Numbered from the stretch's first letter, positions 16,694-29,641 are shown. The stretch: DNA of 64,000 nucleotides from Streptomyces sp. A1277 (GCF_004795015.1 NZ_SSBI01000003.1:124001-188000), one strand, 5' to 3'. Translations and numbers: made by a program. The notes: a model not told the origin generated them from the letters alone.

Positions 16694-17437
16694 TCAGTTG
16701 GGGTGGGTCGGGGCGACGGTCAGGTCCACCGCCGGGAGCGACGGAAGGTGCCGGATGACCGCGGTCTCCGAGCGCAGGAGTTTCAGTTCCTCGCGGAGCC
16801 GGGTCGCGGTGTCCGTGGCCTGGAGCAGGCGCTGCCTGGCGGGGACGTCGAGGACCACGGCGGAGGCGACCAGGTAGGAGACGACGGACGGGTCGTCGGG
16901 CAGGTCGGCGCCCGTGGTGAGGGACTGCTCGCTCGCCCCGGCCAGCCGCTTCTGGTAGCCCCGGAAGGCCCGCAGGACGCCCTGGGCGAGCGGGCCCGCC
17001 TCGTCGCCCGGGTCCTCCTCCAGCTCCTCCAGCTCGGCCATGAGGTACGGGCCGCTCGCGTCCACCGAGAGGAGCCGGACGCGGGTGGTGCCGGTGGCCA
17101 GGACCTCGTAGCTGCCGTCCGCGCGTTCCCGGATGGTCGCCGCGTCGGCGATGCAGCCCACCCGGTGCAGCGCCTGGACGGGGTCGGTGCCGAAGCCGTC
17201 CGCCGGGCCGCGTTCGACGGGCCCCCGCACCGCCTCCGGCATGCCGACGCCCGTGGCGGCGGTCTCGCGGCCGTCGCGGATGGCGACCACGGCGAAACGG
17301 CGCGGTTCGTCCTCGTCGATGGTGAGGAGCTCACGCATCATGGCGCGATATCGCTCCTCGAAGACGTTGAGGGGCAGCACGAGGCCGGGGAACAGCACCG
17401 CGTTCAGCGGAAACAGAGGCAGGCGAGCGGTGGTCAC
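16694..17437 (-). CDS. LON substrate-binding domain protein
   Basis: The 247-aa protein consists of the N-terminal (LAN) domain of Lon protease alone: it begins RLPLFPLNAVLFPG, continues with LNVFEERYRAMM, and has the long helical C-terminal half with VVSYLVASAVVLD. There is no AAA ATPase and no Ser-Lys protease domain, so it is not a protease itself. Such stand-alone LON proteins are conserved in actinobacteria; the role is unknown, perhaps substrate recognition. The GTG start lies 5 bases after the stop of the gene at 17443-18480, so the two are co-transcribed. No strong ribosome site is visible. Confidence 0.9.
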   Translation of the reverse strand: MTTARLPLFPLNAVLFPGLVLPLNVFEERYRAMMRELLTIDEDEPRRFAVVAIRDGRETAATGVGMPEAVRGPVERGPADGFGTDPVQALHRVGCIADAATIRERADGSYEVLATGTTRVRLLSVDASGPYLMAELEELEEDPGDEAGPLAQGVLRAFRGYQKRLAGASEQSLTTGADLPDDPSVVSYLVASAVVLDVPARQRLLQATDTATRLREELKLLRSETAVIRHLPSLPAVDLTVAPTHPN

Positions 17438-17442
17438 AGCGG

Positions 17443-18480
17443 TCAAGCGTAATGGCCGCGCGCCCGTCCTCGTCCGGCCCCATGGCGCAGCGGTGTCGCG
17501 GAGGCCACCCGGAGCCGGGCGCTGTCCCGCGCGTCGAGGAACCGGCCCAGCGGATCGCCGGACACCGAGGCCCACGGGAACGAGGCCGCGTGCGGCCCGA
17601 TCCGCCGGAACTGCTCCAGCGCCTCGGCCCACCGGCCCCGTGCCACCAGCACGTACGCGAGGAGGTTGCGCACCTCGGCCGGCCACGGGTCGCCGGGTGC
17701 GAAGGCGGCGGACAGCGCGATCGCCAGGTCCGCCGCCGCGTCGATCCGCTCCTCCTGCACCGAGGTGGACCGGGCCCCGGACCCCTCGGCCAGCATCGCG
17801 AACGCGGCCCGCAGCGGCAGTGCCTGGACCAGGGAGCTGGGCAGCGAGTCCTCGGCGGCCCGCTCGGCGAAGTCGAAGCACTCGCGGTGCGAGCCGTACC
17901 AGGCGGCCGAGAGGTACTGGAGGGCCGCGACATGGCAGCCGTAGTGGTGTGTGGAGCGCAGCAGCGCCTGCTCCCACAGCGCCTCGAACGTGGTGTGCGT
18001 GGCCTGCGTGCCCCGGGCGTGGTCCAGCGCGAGGCGCCAGGGCACCGGGTCCCGCGGATCGCTCTGCACGGCGGCCGTGATCACCGGCCCCACCTCACGC
18101 AGCTGCTCCGCACGGGCCGGCGACTCCCAGGCGCGGTCGACGGCGAGCTGGGCCTTGACCAGCAGCGCGTCGGGGTCGTGCGGGGCGGCGGACAGCCAGT
18201 GGCCGAGCCAGCCGTCCCGGCTGCGGGCGAACGCGACGAGCCGCTTCAGATAGCGGTCCCTGCTCTCCCACTCGGCGCCGTCCCGGGTGGTGGCCAGCAG
18301 CTTCGCGGCCGGTTCGTACTCCCCGGCGGCGGCGGCCACCAGTGCGGGCGACAGCCGCTCGTCGGGGGCGTCGAGCAGCACCGCGTGGTCCGCGGGCAAC
18401 CCGGAGGACAGCGCCGGGGTGTTCCGGATCACGCGCGCGGTACGGAGCAGAGCGCGGAGGAAAGGCATGGTGCAGACCAT
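17443..18480 (-). CDS. Conserved actinobacterial protein, TPR-like helical repeats
   Basis: The product is about 345 aa from the ATG at 18480 (MVCTMPFLRALL); an ATG at 18468 is equally possible, and neither has a clear ribosome site. The sequence is nearly all helical, with repeated Ala/Leu-rich helix pairs and alternating aromatic and charged positions such as WRLALDHARG and YVLVARGRWAEALEQF, which resemble TPR units. There is no signal peptide or catalytic motif. It is the first gene of a minus-strand run with the LON-domain and YbaK-type genes. The function is unknown; a protein-protein scaffold is an inference from the repeats only. Confidence 0.72.
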   Translation of the reverse strand: MVCTMPFLRALLRTARVIRNTPALSSGLPADHAVLLDAPDERLSPALVAAAAGEYEPAAKLLATTRDGAEWESRDRYLKRLVAFARSRDGWLGHWLSAAPHDPDALLVKAQLAVDRAWESPARAEQLREVGPVITAAVQSDPRDPVPWRLALDHARGTQATHTTFEALWEQALLRSTHHYGCHVAALQYLSAAWYGSHRECFDFAERAAEDSLPSSLVQALPLRAAFAMLAEGSGARSTSVQEERIDAAADLAIALSAAFAPGDPWPAEVRNLLAYVLVARGRWAEALEQFRRIGPHAASFPWASVSGDPLGRFLDARDSARLRVASATPLRHGAGRGRARGHYA

Positions 18481-18700
18481 TGAAAAGCGCTGGTGGGGGC
18501 GGGCGCCAGGGGAGCGCTGTGAAGCTTTGGTGCTGAGTGGATGGTTGCCCGGGGCCCAGTCAAGAAGAAGTAAAGGAAAGCGCGGATTCTGGCTGATACT
18601 CGCCGGTGCTGGGCAGAAGGTCCGTGGTCCGCCCCGCGCCGGAGGGTGACCGTGCGGCCCGCCGGGCAAGGGCGTGCCGCCTCCGCCGCCGGTGCGGCCG

Positions 18701-20302
18701 TCAGCCGCGGCGCAGCAGCCGGGAGGCGCCGGCCGCGACCGTGGTGGCCAGTATCCAGCCCAGCAGGATCAGCGACGCGGCCATCCACTGCCAGCCGCCC
18801 TCCATCCGCCAGTAGCCGTCCTGGCCGAGGTCGATCACCGGGATGAGCAGATCCAGCGCGTACAGCGCCGCGTTCCACTGCGGATGCTCCTCGCCCTTGA
18901 GCGAGGCCGGGTCGTACCGGGAGAACGCCAGCGTCCCCGCCGCCCACAGCACCGCCATCCACACCGCCGCCCGCCCCGGCCGGTAGCCGTACGCCACCGT
19001 CCAGTCCTGGAGGTAGCCCCAGAGCTTCCCGGCGGGCGGCAGTGTCTCGCGGCGGCGGCGCTGCTTGGCGAGCAGCACCTCCCGGGCGTCCGCGTCCTCG
19101 CCGCTGCCGCGCAGCACGGCCGCCAGCCGCTCGTACGGCTCCGGCACGTACTCCGGGGTGGCCGCCGCCACCCACTCCAGGCGCCGGGAGAGCGGGAAGT
19201 GCCCGTACGGGACGAGGTTCTCGTAGACGAACCCGCCCATCGCCAGGCCGCCGGGCCCCGGCCAGCTCGTCGACACGTCGATCAGCGTGACGACCTTCGC
19301 CCCGCTGAGCACGACCCGCCCCCGGGCCGGGCGCTCGGGGTTGAACCGCAGTTCCGGGGTGACCGTCCGGCGCAGCGACAGCTCCTCGTGCGTGTCCAGC
19401 ACGAAGACCGCCTTGTGCAGGTCCACCGCGTCACCGAACCGGCCGTCGTCCAGGCGCACCCCGCCCCGGCAGCGGAACACCTGCGAGCGGGTGCCGCGCG
19501 CCGGGGTCGGCGAGGTGGCGATGCCGTACGGGGGAGTGGTGCCCTGGTTCCCCGTGTCCACGCTGACCCACGCCTCGCTCATGTACAGCGTCCGCTCGAC
19601 GCTCAGCTGCGGTGCGTTCAGCGCGCGGCGGCCCCGGCCTGCGCGCAGCCGGCTGCCGCGCAGGCTCAGCGAACCGCCCACCTTCGCCCCGCGCAGGCTC
19701 AGCTCGCCCAGCGTCTCGATCATCTCGGCCTGGAGGTCCTGGGCGACCGTCAGCCCGTCCCCGAGCAGCGCCCGCCCCTGCCGGTCCGGGCCGATGTCGA
19801 TCTGGCTGAGCAGCAGGTCCGTACCGATCTGCGCGTCCGTGAGGCGGATGCCGCGCTCCACCCGGCAGCGCGGCAGATGCAGATCGCCCTCGGTGCGCAG
19901 CCGGGCCGCCTCCAGCCGAGGCACCGCGCACCCCACCAGGCGCAGGGTCGTGAAGTGGCACTCGGGGAACGCCACCTCCTCGTCGAACCGGCAGCCCGTC
20001 AGCTCCACGTACGGATCGACGCGCCCGCCCGCCAGGTCCAGTTTTCCCGTGATCCGTACGCCCCTCAGCTTCAGGGCCGTCACCCGGCCGGGCCGGGCCG
20101 GCGGACCGCTCAGCAGCAGCCGCGCCACGACCCGGGCCTCCACACTGCGCTCGGGCCCCCACTCGTGCGGGGCGAAAGGGTCGTCGCGGGCCTTGTCGCG
20201 GGCCCGCAGGTCGTAGGTCGTGCCGTTCCGGAAGGACTGCCACATGCCCAGCTCGGCTGCGCTGAGGCCGTCCGGAAGATCCCCGTCGTGCCGCTCCGTC
20301 AC
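18701..20302 (-). CDS. Membrane protein with pentapeptide-like beta-helix domain
   Basis: The 533-aa protein starts at a GTG with GAAAGGGG about seven bases upstream. Residues 60-400 carry loose, repeated short units such as [44 protein letters not shown] and [14 protein letters not shown], which predict a right-handed beta-helix like pentapeptide-repeat proteins. The C-terminal 100 residues contain three or so membrane segments. Relatives are often labelled membrane-associated oxidoreductase, but I see no cofactor motif to support that name. It diverges from hisD across 146 bases. Confidence 0.7.
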   Translation of the reverse strand: MTERHDGDLPDGLSAAELGMWQSFRNGTTYDLRARDKARDDPFAPHEWGPERSVEARVVARLLLSGPPARPGRVTALKLRGVRITGKLDLAGGRVDPYVELTGCRFDEEVAFPECHFTTLRLVGCAVPRLEAARLRTEGDLHLPRCRVERGIRLTDAQIGTDLLLSQIDIGPDRQGRALLGDGLTVAQDLQAEMIETLGELSLRGAKVGGSLSLRGSRLRAGRGRRALNAPQLSVERTLYMSEAWVSVDTGNQGTTPPYGIATSPTPARGTRSQVFRCRGGVRLDDGRFGDAVDLHKAVFVLDTHEELSLRRTVTPELRFNPERPARGRVVLSGAKVVTLIDVSTSWPGPGGLAMGGFVYENLVPYGHFPLSRRLEWVAAATPEYVPEPYERLAAVLRGSGEDADAREVLLAKQRRRRETLPPAGKLWGYLQDWTVAYGYRPGRAAVWMAVLWAAGTLAFSRYDPASLKGEEHPQWNAALYALDLLIPVIDLGQDGYWRMEGGWQWMAASLILLGWILATTVAAGASRLLRRG

Positions 20303-20405
20303 CGGTGCCCCTTTCGTTCGGAGGCGTGATCCCGTTATTCCCACTGAGTGACCGGATGAACGCACTTAGTCAGCCGTCACAGCGTGGGCGTGTATCAGCC
20401 AGTGA

Positions 20406-23484
<3,079 letters not shown>

Positions 23485-23488
<4 letters not shown>

Positions 23489-23652
23489 CCGGCCTCAACA
23501 CCATCCTGATCCTGGTCGGCCTGTTCCTGGCCGGCGGGGTCTACTCCTTCTCCAAGCAGGGCATGCCCAAGGGCGTCATCGTCCTGCTCGCCATCGCCTC
23601 CCTGATGTGCCTGGTGGCGGGCGTCCTGCGCATCCAGGGACTCTGGGACTAG
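23485..23652 (+). CDS. Small two-segment membrane protein inside the his operon
   Basis: This 55-aa protein begins [14 protein letters not shown] from a GTG that overlaps the hisB stop by 4 bases, so it is translationally coupled to the operon. It has two hydrophobic segments at about residues 5-21 and 29-48, separated by a short basic loop ([10 protein letters not shown]), and ends IQGLWD. No catalytic residues or known domain are visible. Its coupling and the 10-base spacing to hisH argue that it is a real gene and not a chance frame. The role is unknown; it could anchor or regulate the pathway, but nothing in the sequence proves this. Confidence 0.82.
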
Positions 23653-23662
23653 GGGCCGACAC

Positions 23663-24304
23663 GTGGACACGAAGAAGAAGGTCGTCGTCTTCGACTACGG
23701 CTTCGGCAACGTCCGTTCCGCCGAGCGCGCCCTCGCCCACGTCGGCGCGGACGTCGAGATCACCCGCGACTTCGACGCGGCGATGAACGCCGACGGGCTG
23801 CTGGTGCCCGGCGTCGGCGCGTTCTCGGCGTGCATGGAGGGCCTGAAGAAGGCCCGCGGCGAGTGGGTCATCGGCCGCAGGCTGGCCGGCGGGCGCCCCG
23901 TCATGGGCATCTGCGTCGGCATGCAGATCCTGTTCGAGCGCGGCATCGAGCACGGCGTCGAGACGGATGGCCTGGACGAGTGGCCCGGCACGGTCGGCCC
24001 GCTGAAGGCCGACGTCGTCCCGCACATGGGCTGGAACACCGTCGAAGCCCCCGAGGAATCCCAGCTGTTCGCCGGACTCGACCCCGAGGCCCGGTACTAC
24101 TTCGTGCACTCCTACGCGGCGCACGACTGGAGCCTCGAAGTCACCAACGCGAAGATCCGTGCCCCCAGGGTCACCTGGGCCACGCACGGCGAACGGTTCG
24201 TGGCGGCCGTGGAGAACGGCGCGCTGTGGGCCACCCAGTTCCACCCCGAGAAGTCCGGCGATGCCGGCGCCCAGCTGCTGACCAACTGGATCGAGACGCT
24301 GTAA
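23663..24304 (+). CDS. hisH: Imidazole glycerol phosphate synthase, glutamine amidotransferase subunit
   Basis: HisH hydrolyses glutamine and passes ammonia to HisF. The 213-aa protein is a class I amidotransferase: [10 protein letters not shown] at the start, LLVPGVGAF, the nucleophile Cys84 in MGICVGMQ, and the His and Glu in TQFHPEKSG near residue 193. The GTG start has AGGGG about seven bases upstream. Its stop TAA shares one base with the priA ATG. The partner HisF is three genes downstream. Confidence 0.97.
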   Translation: MDTKKKVVVFDYGFGNVRSAERALAHVGADVEITRDFDAAMNADGLLVPGVGAFSACMEGLKKARGEWVIGRRLAGGRPVMGICVGMQILFERGIEHGVETDGLDEWPGTVGPLKADVVPHMGWNTVEAPEESQLFAGLDPEARYYFVHSYAAHDWSLEVTNAKIRAPRVTWATHGERFVAAVENGALWATQFHPEKSGDAGAQLLTNWIETL

Positions 24305-25029
24305 TGCCGAAGCTTGAACTGCTCCCCGCCGTAGACGTCCGCGACGGCCAGGCGGTCCGCCTGGTGCACGGCGAGTCCGGCTCCGAGACCTCCTACGGCT
24401 CCCCGCTGGAGGCCGCACTCGCCTGGCAGCGCGCCGGCGCCGAGTGGCTGCACCTGGTCGACCTGGACGCCGCCTTCGGCACCGGCGACAACCGCGCGCT
24501 CATCGCCGAGGTGGCCGGCGCCATGGACATCAAGGTCGAGCTGTCCGGCGGCATCCGCGACGACGCCTCGCTCGCCGCCGCCCTGGCCACCGGCTGCCGC
24601 CGGGTCAACCTCGGCACCGCCGCCCTGGAGACCCCCGAGTGGGTCGCCAAGGTCATCGCCGAGCACGGCGACAAGATCGCCGTCGGCCTCGACGTGCGCG
24701 GCACCACGCTGCGCGGCCGCGGCTGGACCCGCGACGGCGGCGACCTCTACGAGACGCTCGCCCGCCTCGACTCCGAGGGCTGCGCCCGCTACGTCGTCAC
24801 CGACATCGCCAAGGACGGCACGCTCCAGGGCCCCAACCTGGGCCTGCTGAGGGACGTCTGCGCGGCCACCGACCGCCCCGTCGTCGCCTCGGGCGGAGTC
24901 TCCTGCCTCGACGACCTGCGGGCGATCTCCCTGCTCGTCCCCGAAGGCGTCGAGGGCGCGATCGTCGGGAAGGCGCTGTACGCGAAGGCGTTCACGCTGG
25001 AGGAGGCCCTGAAGGCGGTCTCCGTATGA
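24304..25029 (+). CDS. priA: Bifunctional phosphoribosyl isomerase PriA (HisA and TrpF activities)
   Basis: PriA is the actinobacterial isomerase that handles both ProFAR in histidine synthesis and PRA in tryptophan synthesis. The 241-aa TIM barrel has the catalytic base Asp11 in PAVDVRDG, Arg19, Arg143 in the GWTRDGG loop, and an Asp in VVTDIAKDG near 167-171; those positions match the residues known for PriA. The absence of any trpF near the trp genes in this window agrees with the dual role. It sits in the his operon between hisH (1-base overlap) and the RidA-like gene (4-base overlap). Confidence 0.95.
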   Translation: MPKLELLPAVDVRDGQAVRLVHGESGSETSYGSPLEAALAWQRAGAEWLHLVDLDAAFGTGDNRALIAEVAGAMDIKVELSGGIRDDASLAAALATGCRRVNLGTAALETPEWVAKVIAEHGDKIAVGLDVRGTTLRGRGWTRDGGDLYETLARLDSEGCARYVVTDIAKDGTLQGPNLGLLRDVCAATDRPVVASGGVSCLDDLRAISLLVPEGVEGAIVGKALYAKAFTLEEALKAVSV

Positions 25030-25424
25030 CCGACTCCGTACGCCGCGTCTCCTCCGGCGCCCCGTGGGAGGAGAGGTTCGGCTACTCCCGCGCGGTCGAA
25101 CTGCCGAACGGCCTGGTGCTGGTGGCCGGCTGTACGTCGGTGGTGGGCGGCGAGATCGCCCCCGGCGGCCCCTACGAGCAGACCGTCACCGCCTTCCAGG
25201 TCGCCTTCGAGGCGCTGAAGGAGCTGGGCCTGGGCCGCGAGGACGTCGTCCGCACCCGGATGTACGTCATGCACGCCCGGGACACGGAGGAGGTCGGCCG
25301 CGCCCACAAGGAGCTGTTCGACGCCGTGCGCCCCGCCGCCACCATGATCGTCGTGTCCGGCTTCGTGGACCCCGGCCTCGTCGTCGAGGTCGAGGTCGAG
25401 GCATACCGGGCGGGTGCGCGATGA
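25026..25424 (+). CDS. RidA/YjgF-family protein in the his operon
   Basis: The 132-aa protein has the Rid fold: [16 protein letters not shown], a central stretch with [22 protein letters not shown], and a C-terminal [13 protein letters not shown] strand. RidA itself hydrolyses reactive enamine/imine intermediates made by PLP enzymes. Here the classical R-x-x-V-E-V catalytic Arg region is changed ([12 protein letters not shown]), which suggests a Rid subgroup other than RidA. Start and stop both overlap the neighbours by 4 bases, so it is a fixed part of the operon. A role in removing a reactive intermediate of the pathway is possible but unproven. Confidence 0.88.
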   Translation: MTDSVRRVSSGAPWEERFGYSRAVELPNGLVLVAGCTSVVGGEIAPGGPYEQTVTAFQVAFEALKELGLGREDVVRTRMYVMHARDTEEVGRAHKELFDAVRPAATMIVVSGFVDPGLVVEVEVEAYRAGAR

Positions 25425-26176
25425 GCCTCGCGGTACGCGTCATCCCCTGCCTCGACGTGGACAAGGGCCGGGTCGTCAAGGGCGTCAACTTCCAGAACCT
25501 GCGTGACGCGGGCGACCCCGTCGAGATGGCGAAGCTGTACGACGCCGAAGGCGCCGACGAGCTGACCTTCCTGGACATCACCGCCTCCAGCGGCGACCGG
25601 GAGACCACCTACGACGTGGTGCGCCGCACCGCCGAGCAGGTATTCATCCCGCTCACCGTCGGCGGCGGCGTCCGCACCCCGGACGACGTCGACAAGCTGC
25701 TGCGGGCCGGCGCGGACAAGGTCGGCGTCAACACGGCGGCCATCGCCCGGCCGGAGCTGATCCGGGAGATCGCCGAGCGCTTCGGCCGCCAGGTCCTGGT
25801 GCTCTCCGTGGACGCCCGGCGCACCCCCGCCGGCACCTTCGAGGTCACCACGCACGGCGGCCGCAAGGGCACCGGCATCGACGCCGTCGAGTGGGCCCAC
25901 CGGGCCGCCGAGCTCGGCGCCGGCGAGATCCTGCTCAACTCGATGGACGCCGACGGCACGAAGGACGGCTACGACACCGAGATGATCGCCGCCGTACGCG
26001 AGCACGTCCGGGTCCCCGTCATCGCCTCCGGCGGCGCGGGCCGGCTCGCGGACTTCGCCCCGGCCATCGGCGCCGGGGCCGACGCGGTCCTGGCCGCGTC
26101 CGTCTTCCACTTCGGCGACCTGCGGATCTCCGAGGTCAAGGGCGCCCTCAAGGAGGCCGGACACCCGGTCCGCTGA
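25421..26176 (+). CDS. hisF: Imidazole glycerol phosphate synthase, cyclase subunit
   Basis: HisF uses ammonia from HisH to close the imidazole ring, also releasing AICAR for purine synthesis. The 251-aa TIM barrel starts [17 protein letters not shown] with catalytic Asp12 and has the second catalytic Asp in [14 protein letters not shown]. Phosphate-binding loops [10 protein letters not shown] and [11 protein letters not shown] are intact. It is the last gene of the operon and is followed after about 30 bases by a GC-rich hairpin with one bulged base. Confidence 0.97.
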   Translation: MSLAVRVIPCLDVDKGRVVKGVNFQNLRDAGDPVEMAKLYDAEGADELTFLDITASSGDRETTYDVVRRTAEQVFIPLTVGGGVRTPDDVDKLLRAGADKVGVNTAAIARPELIREIAERFGRQVLVLSVDARRTPAGTFEVTTHGGRKGTGIDAVEWAHRAAELGAGEILLNSMDADGTKDGYDTEMIAAVREHVRVPVIASGGAGRLADFAPAIGAGADAVLAASVFHFGDLRISEVKGALKEAGHPVR

Positions 26177-26205
26177 CCCGGACCGGTTGTGCGGGCGCAC
26201 AGCCC

Positions 26206-26233
26206 GGGGCGCCCCTCCTCGGGAGGGCGCCCC
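26206..26233 (+). terminator. Probable his operon terminator
   Basis: A hairpin with arms ggggcgcccctcc and ggagggcgcccc, one bulged C and a 3-base loop, starts 29 bases after the hisF stop. Confidence 0.65.
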
Positions 26234-26369
26234 GCAGGCGCACGCGCACCCTTCTGAGCCGGTGCCCCCGGACGTGGTGAGAAGGAGGGCGTACACCCCT
26301 AGGTACCGACTGGGCGGTATGTCATTCTGCGGGCGTCAGGATCTTTCGGTGCGCCCGTGCCCGTGCGGG

Positions 26370-26606
26370 ATCCAGCCCCGCGAGTTCCGGGACGCCGCGC
26401 ACCGCACCTCCCGGCGGATCGGCGAGGTCCGGGCGGAGCAGGGGGTGCCGCTGGACGCGGTCCTGCACGCGTTCCGGATGGGCGGGGCGATGGTCTGGCA
26501 GGACCTGGTGGACGAGACCGCGTGCCGCCACCCCGAGGACATCCGGCTGCTGGTCCATGTCGCCGCGGACGTCTGGAACTTCGTGGACGAGCACTGCGGT
26601 GTCGTC
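26370..26606 (+). pseudogene. Remnant of a PucR-type regulator N-terminal domain
   Basis: About 80 residues, such as RRIGEVRAEQGVPLDAVLHAF followed by an invariant-looking Gly-Gly and VWQDLV, then VAADVWNFVDEHCGVV, match the N-terminal RsbR-like helical domain of Streptomyces PucR-family regulators. The match then stops: the frame runs into unrelated residues and a stop at 26645, and the PucR GGDEF-like and HTH domains are missing. An ORF of 152 aa (26187-26645) could be read, but its first 60 residues look random. I therefore call it a fragment of a lost gene. Confidence 0.6.
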
Positions 26607-26794
26607 AGCGGTCGAGTCGTCGTGAGACACCGGGCGGCCGGGTGAGCTGAACCATCGAGGGCAACCGGCTGAAAGCCATACCCGGCGTCTCTGGATCTCT
26701 GGACCTTACGACGGCCCGTCCAACCCACCAACAACGTAGGACCGGCTGAGCGGGAGCCCGGCACTCGGGCCGGGGCTCGTTCCGTGAGCGGGCG

Positions 26795-26938
26795 GCGGCG
26801 CAGGGCGGTGTCGGTCAGCGAGCGCGGCGGGAAGGAGGTGGCGGGGTTGTAGAGGCTCACCCCCGGCGGCACGATCGCGTCGAGCGCGGCGCCGTCCAGG
26901 GTGAGCACGGCGCCCTTGAGCAGGCCCTCCAGCTGTTC
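26795..26938 (-). pseudogene. Remnant of an aldo/keto reductase C-terminus
   Basis: On the minus strand, [20 protein letters not shown] followed by [16 protein letters not shown] and DTALRR resembles the C-terminal helix and tail of aldo/keto reductases, where an EQLE-type motif binds NADPH and a DEIVPPG-type motif follows. Nothing upstream on that strand encodes the TIM barrel, and the frame continues into unrelated residues. This looks like the end of a deleted gene. The family call rests on memory of the motif and is moderate. Confidence 0.5.
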
Positions 26939-27041
26939 CCGCCTCCGCCCTGCTCCCGGCCGTACAGGGCCGGGCGCCCCGGGCCGGGCTCACCGTGTCC
27001 CCGGCCCTGCTGACCGGGGCCGCAGGGCGTACGCACGCGGG

Positions 27042-27674
27042 CTACATACCCAGCTTCGCCGTCGTCACCCGGCCGATCGCGTCCGGCTCGCCCTCCAGCT
27101 CCACCCGCGCCGCCTCCTGCCGCCCGAACGCGAACAGCAGCAGCTCGCCCGGCTCACCGGTCACCGTCACCACCGGCGTCCCCCGGTGCGCCACCGCGGT
27201 CTGTCCGTCCGGGCGGCGCAGGACCAGGCCCACCGGCGCCTTGCGGCCCAGCATCCGCGCCGCCTTCTCCGTACGCGACCACAGGACGTCGGCGAAGACC
27301 GGGTCCAGCTCCCGCGCCGACCAGTCGGGCTGCGCCCGGCGCACGTCCTCGGCGTGGACGTAGAACTCCACCGTGTTCGCCGCCTCGTCCAGCTGCTTCA
27401 GCCCGAACGGGGACATCCGCGGCGGGCCCGTACGGATGAGCTGGATCAGTTCCTCGTACGGCTTCGCGGTGAACTCGGCCCGGACCCGCTCACTCCGGTT
27501 CTTCAGCGGGCCGATCATGCTCCCGGCGGCCGCATCCGGCCGCCGCTCCCGCACCACCACATGGGCCGCGAGATCACGGGCCGTCCAGCCGTGGCACAGG
27601 GTCGGGGCCTGCGGACCCGCCGCCTCCAACAGGTCGGCGAGCAGAAGTCGTTCGCGCTTCGCATGGGTCGACAT
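27042..27674 (-). CDS. TIGR03085-family protein, mycothiol-dependent maleylpyruvate isomerase-like fold
   Basis: The 210-aa protein starts [20 protein letters not shown] and shows the MDMPI/DinB-type helical bundle: [20 protein letters not shown] at about 27-46, then [15 protein letters not shown] near 110. His residues at the ends of these helices are the usual metal ligands in this fold. TIGR03085 proteins are common in actinobacteria and lack a proven function; a thiol- or mycothiol-linked role is inferred from the fold. It diverges from hisI across 84 bases. Confidence 0.85.
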   Translation of the reverse strand: MSTHAKRERLLLADLLEAAGPQAPTLCHGWTARDLAAHVVVRERRPDAAAGSMIGPLKNRSERVRAEFTAKPYEELIQLIRTGPPRMSPFGLKQLDEAANTVEFYVHAEDVRRAQPDWSARELDPVFADVLWSRTEKAARMLGRKAPVGLVLRRPDGQTAVAHRGTPVVTVTGEPGELLLFAFGRQEAARVELEGEPDAIGRVTTAKLGM

Positions 27675-27746
27675 GCCCGCCAGCGTACGGCCGCCGCCCC
27701 CCGTCCGCCCAGTGGACGCACGCCCGGACCCCTCGCGCCGCCACGG

Positions 27747-27752
27747 CACAAT
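27747..27752 (+). promoter_or_regulatory. -10-like hexamer before hisI
   Basis: CACAAT lies 7-12 bases before the hisI ATG at 27759, with no ribosome site between, which suggests a leaderless start for hisI-trpE. Confidence 0.35.
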
Positions 27753-27758
27753 GGGCCC

Positions 27759-28142
27759 ATGACCAGCACGCCCACGCCCGGCACCCCCCGGCCCGCCAGC
27801 GCCCTCGACCCCGCCATCGCCGCCCGGCTCAAGCGCGGCGCCGACGGGCTGGTCCCGGCCATCGCCCAGCAGTACGACACCGGCGAGGTACTGATGCTGG
27901 GCTGGATGGACGACGAGGCGCTGCACCGCACCCTCACCACCGGCCGCTGCACCTACTGGTCGCGCAGCCGCCAGGAGTACTGGGTCAAGGGCGACACCTC
28001 GGGCCACGTCCAGCAGGTCAAGTCCGTCGCCCTGGACTGCGACGCCGACACCGTCCTCGTCAAGGTCGACCAGACCGGCGCCGCCTGCCACACCGGCGAC
28101 CGCACCTGCTTCGACGCCGACGTCCTTCCGCTCGGACAGTAG
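27759..28142 (+). CDS. hisI: Phosphoribosyl-AMP cyclohydrolase
   Basis: HisI opens the adenine ring of PR-AMP, the third step of histidine synthesis. The 127-aa protein is the cyclohydrolase only; the HisE pyrophosphatase that is fused to it in enterobacteria is absent. The zinc and magnesium ligands lie in [20 protein letters not shown] and the GDRTCF motif, and [17 protein letters not shown] is the family signature. It starts the group that continues into trpE 11 bases downstream, so a histidine gene and a tryptophan gene share a transcript. Confidence 0.97.
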   Translation: MTSTPTPGTPRPASALDPAIAARLKRGADGLVPAIAQQYDTGEVLMLGWMDDEALHRTLTTGRCTYWSRSRQEYWVKGDTSGHVQQVKSVALDCDADTVLVKVDQTGAACHTGDRTCFDADVLPLGQ

Positions 28143-28153
28143 GGTCTGCCGCC

Positions 28154-29641
28154 ATGGACCTCGACACGTTCCGCAAGCTGGCCGTCGACCGGCGCGTCAT
28201 CCCCGTCACCCGCCGCCTCCTCGCGGACGGCGACACCCCGGTGGGCCTCTACCGCAAGCTCGCGGGCGAACGCACCGGCACCTTCCTCCTCGAATCCGCG
28301 GAGAACGGCCGCACCTGGTCGCGCTACTCCTTCATCGGCGTACGCAGCGCCGCGACCCTCACCACCCGCGACGGCGAGGCCCACTGGCTCGGCACCCCGC
28401 CGGTCGGCGTCCCCGTCGACGGCGACCCGCTGCACGCCCTGCGCGCCACCATCGAGGCCCTGCACACCCCGCACGACCGGGAAGCCGGCCTCCCGCCCTT
28501 CACCGGAGGCATGGTCGGCTACCTCGGCTACGACATCGTGCGGCGCCTGGAGAAGATCGGCGACAGCGCCGGCGACGACCTGAAGCTGCCCGAGCTGACG
28601 ATGCTGCTCACCTCCGACCTCGCGGTCCTGGACCACTGGGACGGCAGCGTCCTGCTCATCGCCAACGCCATCAACCACAACGACCTGGCCAGCGGCGTCG
28701 ACGAGGCGTACGGCGACGCCGTCGCCCGGCTCGACGCGATGGAGCGGGACCTGCGCCGCCCCGTCGAGAACGCCCCCGCCGCCCTGCCGCCCTCCGAGCT
28801 GCCCCCGTACACCGCGCTGTGGGGCGGACCGGCCTACCAGGACGCCGTCGAGGACGTGAAGGAGCGCATCCGGGCCGGCGAAGCCTTCCAGGTCGTGCCC
28901 TCCCAGCGCTTCGAGACCCCCTGCACGGCGAGCGCGCTCGACGTCTACCGGGTCCTGCGCGCCACCAACCCCTCGCCGTACATGTACCTCTTCCGGTTCG
29001 ACGGCTTCGACGTCGCCGGCTCCAGCCCCGAGGCCCTGGTCAAGGTCGAGGACGGCCGGGCCATGGTCCACCCCATCGCCGGCACCCGGCACCGCGGCGC
29101 CACCCCCCAGGAGGACCAGGCCCTCGCCGACGAACTCCTCGCCGACCCCAAGGAACGCGCCGAGCACCTGATGCTGGTCGACCTCGGACGCAACGACCTG
29201 GGCCGGGTCTGCGAACCGGGCAGCGTCGAGGTCGTCGACTTCATGTCCATCGAGCGCTACTCGCACGTGATGCACATCGTCTCCACCGTCACCGGCAAGG
29301 TCGCCGAGGGCCGCACCGCCTTCGACGTCCTGACCGCCTGCTTCCCCGCCGGCACCCTCTCCGGCGCCCCCAAGCCCCGCGCCCTGCAGATCATCGAGGA
29401 GCTGGAACCCACCCGCCGCGGCCTGTACGGCGGCTGCGTCGGCTACCTCGACTTCGCCGGGGACTCCGACACCGCCATCGCCATCCGCACCGCCCTGCTG
29501 CGCGACGGCACGGCCTACGTCCAGGCCGGGGCGGGCGTCGTCGCCGACTCCGACCCGGCCGCCGAGGACGACGAGTGCCGCAACAAGGCGGCGGCGGTAC
29601 TCCGCGCCGTCCACACCGCCAACCGCCTCGGCGGCGTCTGA
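28154..29641 (+). CDS. trpE: Anthranilate synthase component I
   Basis: TrpE makes anthranilate from chorismate using ammonia from glutamine delivered by component II. The 495-aa protein has the N-terminal feedback site with [18 protein letters not shown], where the LLES motif binds tryptophan, and the C-terminal chorismate-utilising core with [25 protein letters not shown] and [20 protein letters not shown]. Feedback inhibition by tryptophan is expected. The gene has no trpG or trpD next to it. It follows hisI by 11 bases and ends 12 bases before a perfect hairpin. Confidence 0.97.
   Translation: MDLDTFRKLAVDRRVIPVTRRLLADGDTPVGLYRKLAGERTGTFLLESAENGRTWSRYSFIGVRSAATLTTRDGEAHWLGTPPVGVPVDGDPLHALRATIEALHTPHDREAGLPPFTGGMVGYLGYDIVRRLEKIGDSAGDDLKLPELTMLLTSDLAVLDHWDGSVLLIANAINHNDLASGVDEAYGDAVARLDAMERDLRRPVENAPAALPPSELPPYTALWGGPAYQDAVEDVKERIRAGEAFQVVPSQRFETPCTASALDVYRVLRATNPSPYMYLFRFDGFDVAGSSPEALVKVEDGRAMVHPIAGTRHRGATPQEDQALADELLADPKERAEHLMLVDLGRNDLGRVCEPGSVEVVDFMSIERYSHVMHIVSTVTGKVAEGRTAFDVLTACFPAGTLSGAPKPRALQIIEELEPTRRGLYGGCVGYLDFAGDSDTAIAIRTALLRDGTAYVQAGAGVVADSDPAAEDDECRNKAAAVLRAVHTANRLGGV

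Larger units (their letters stand above)
26177..27041. other. Gene-poor, decayed region between hisF and the TIGR03085 gene
   Basis: This 865-base stretch has no intact conventional gene. It holds the hisF terminator, a remnant of a PucR-type regulator on the plus strand and a remnant of an aldo/keto reductase C-terminus on the minus strand. Base composition is a little lower in GC around 26640-26740. I saw no insertion sequence ends or direct repeats that would explain the damage. Confidence 0.6.

Noticed and set aside
26706..26993. A 95-codon minus-strand frame
   Set aside because: It is out of frame with the aldo/keto reductase remnant and consists of Ala/Gly/Arg-rich residues without a motif.
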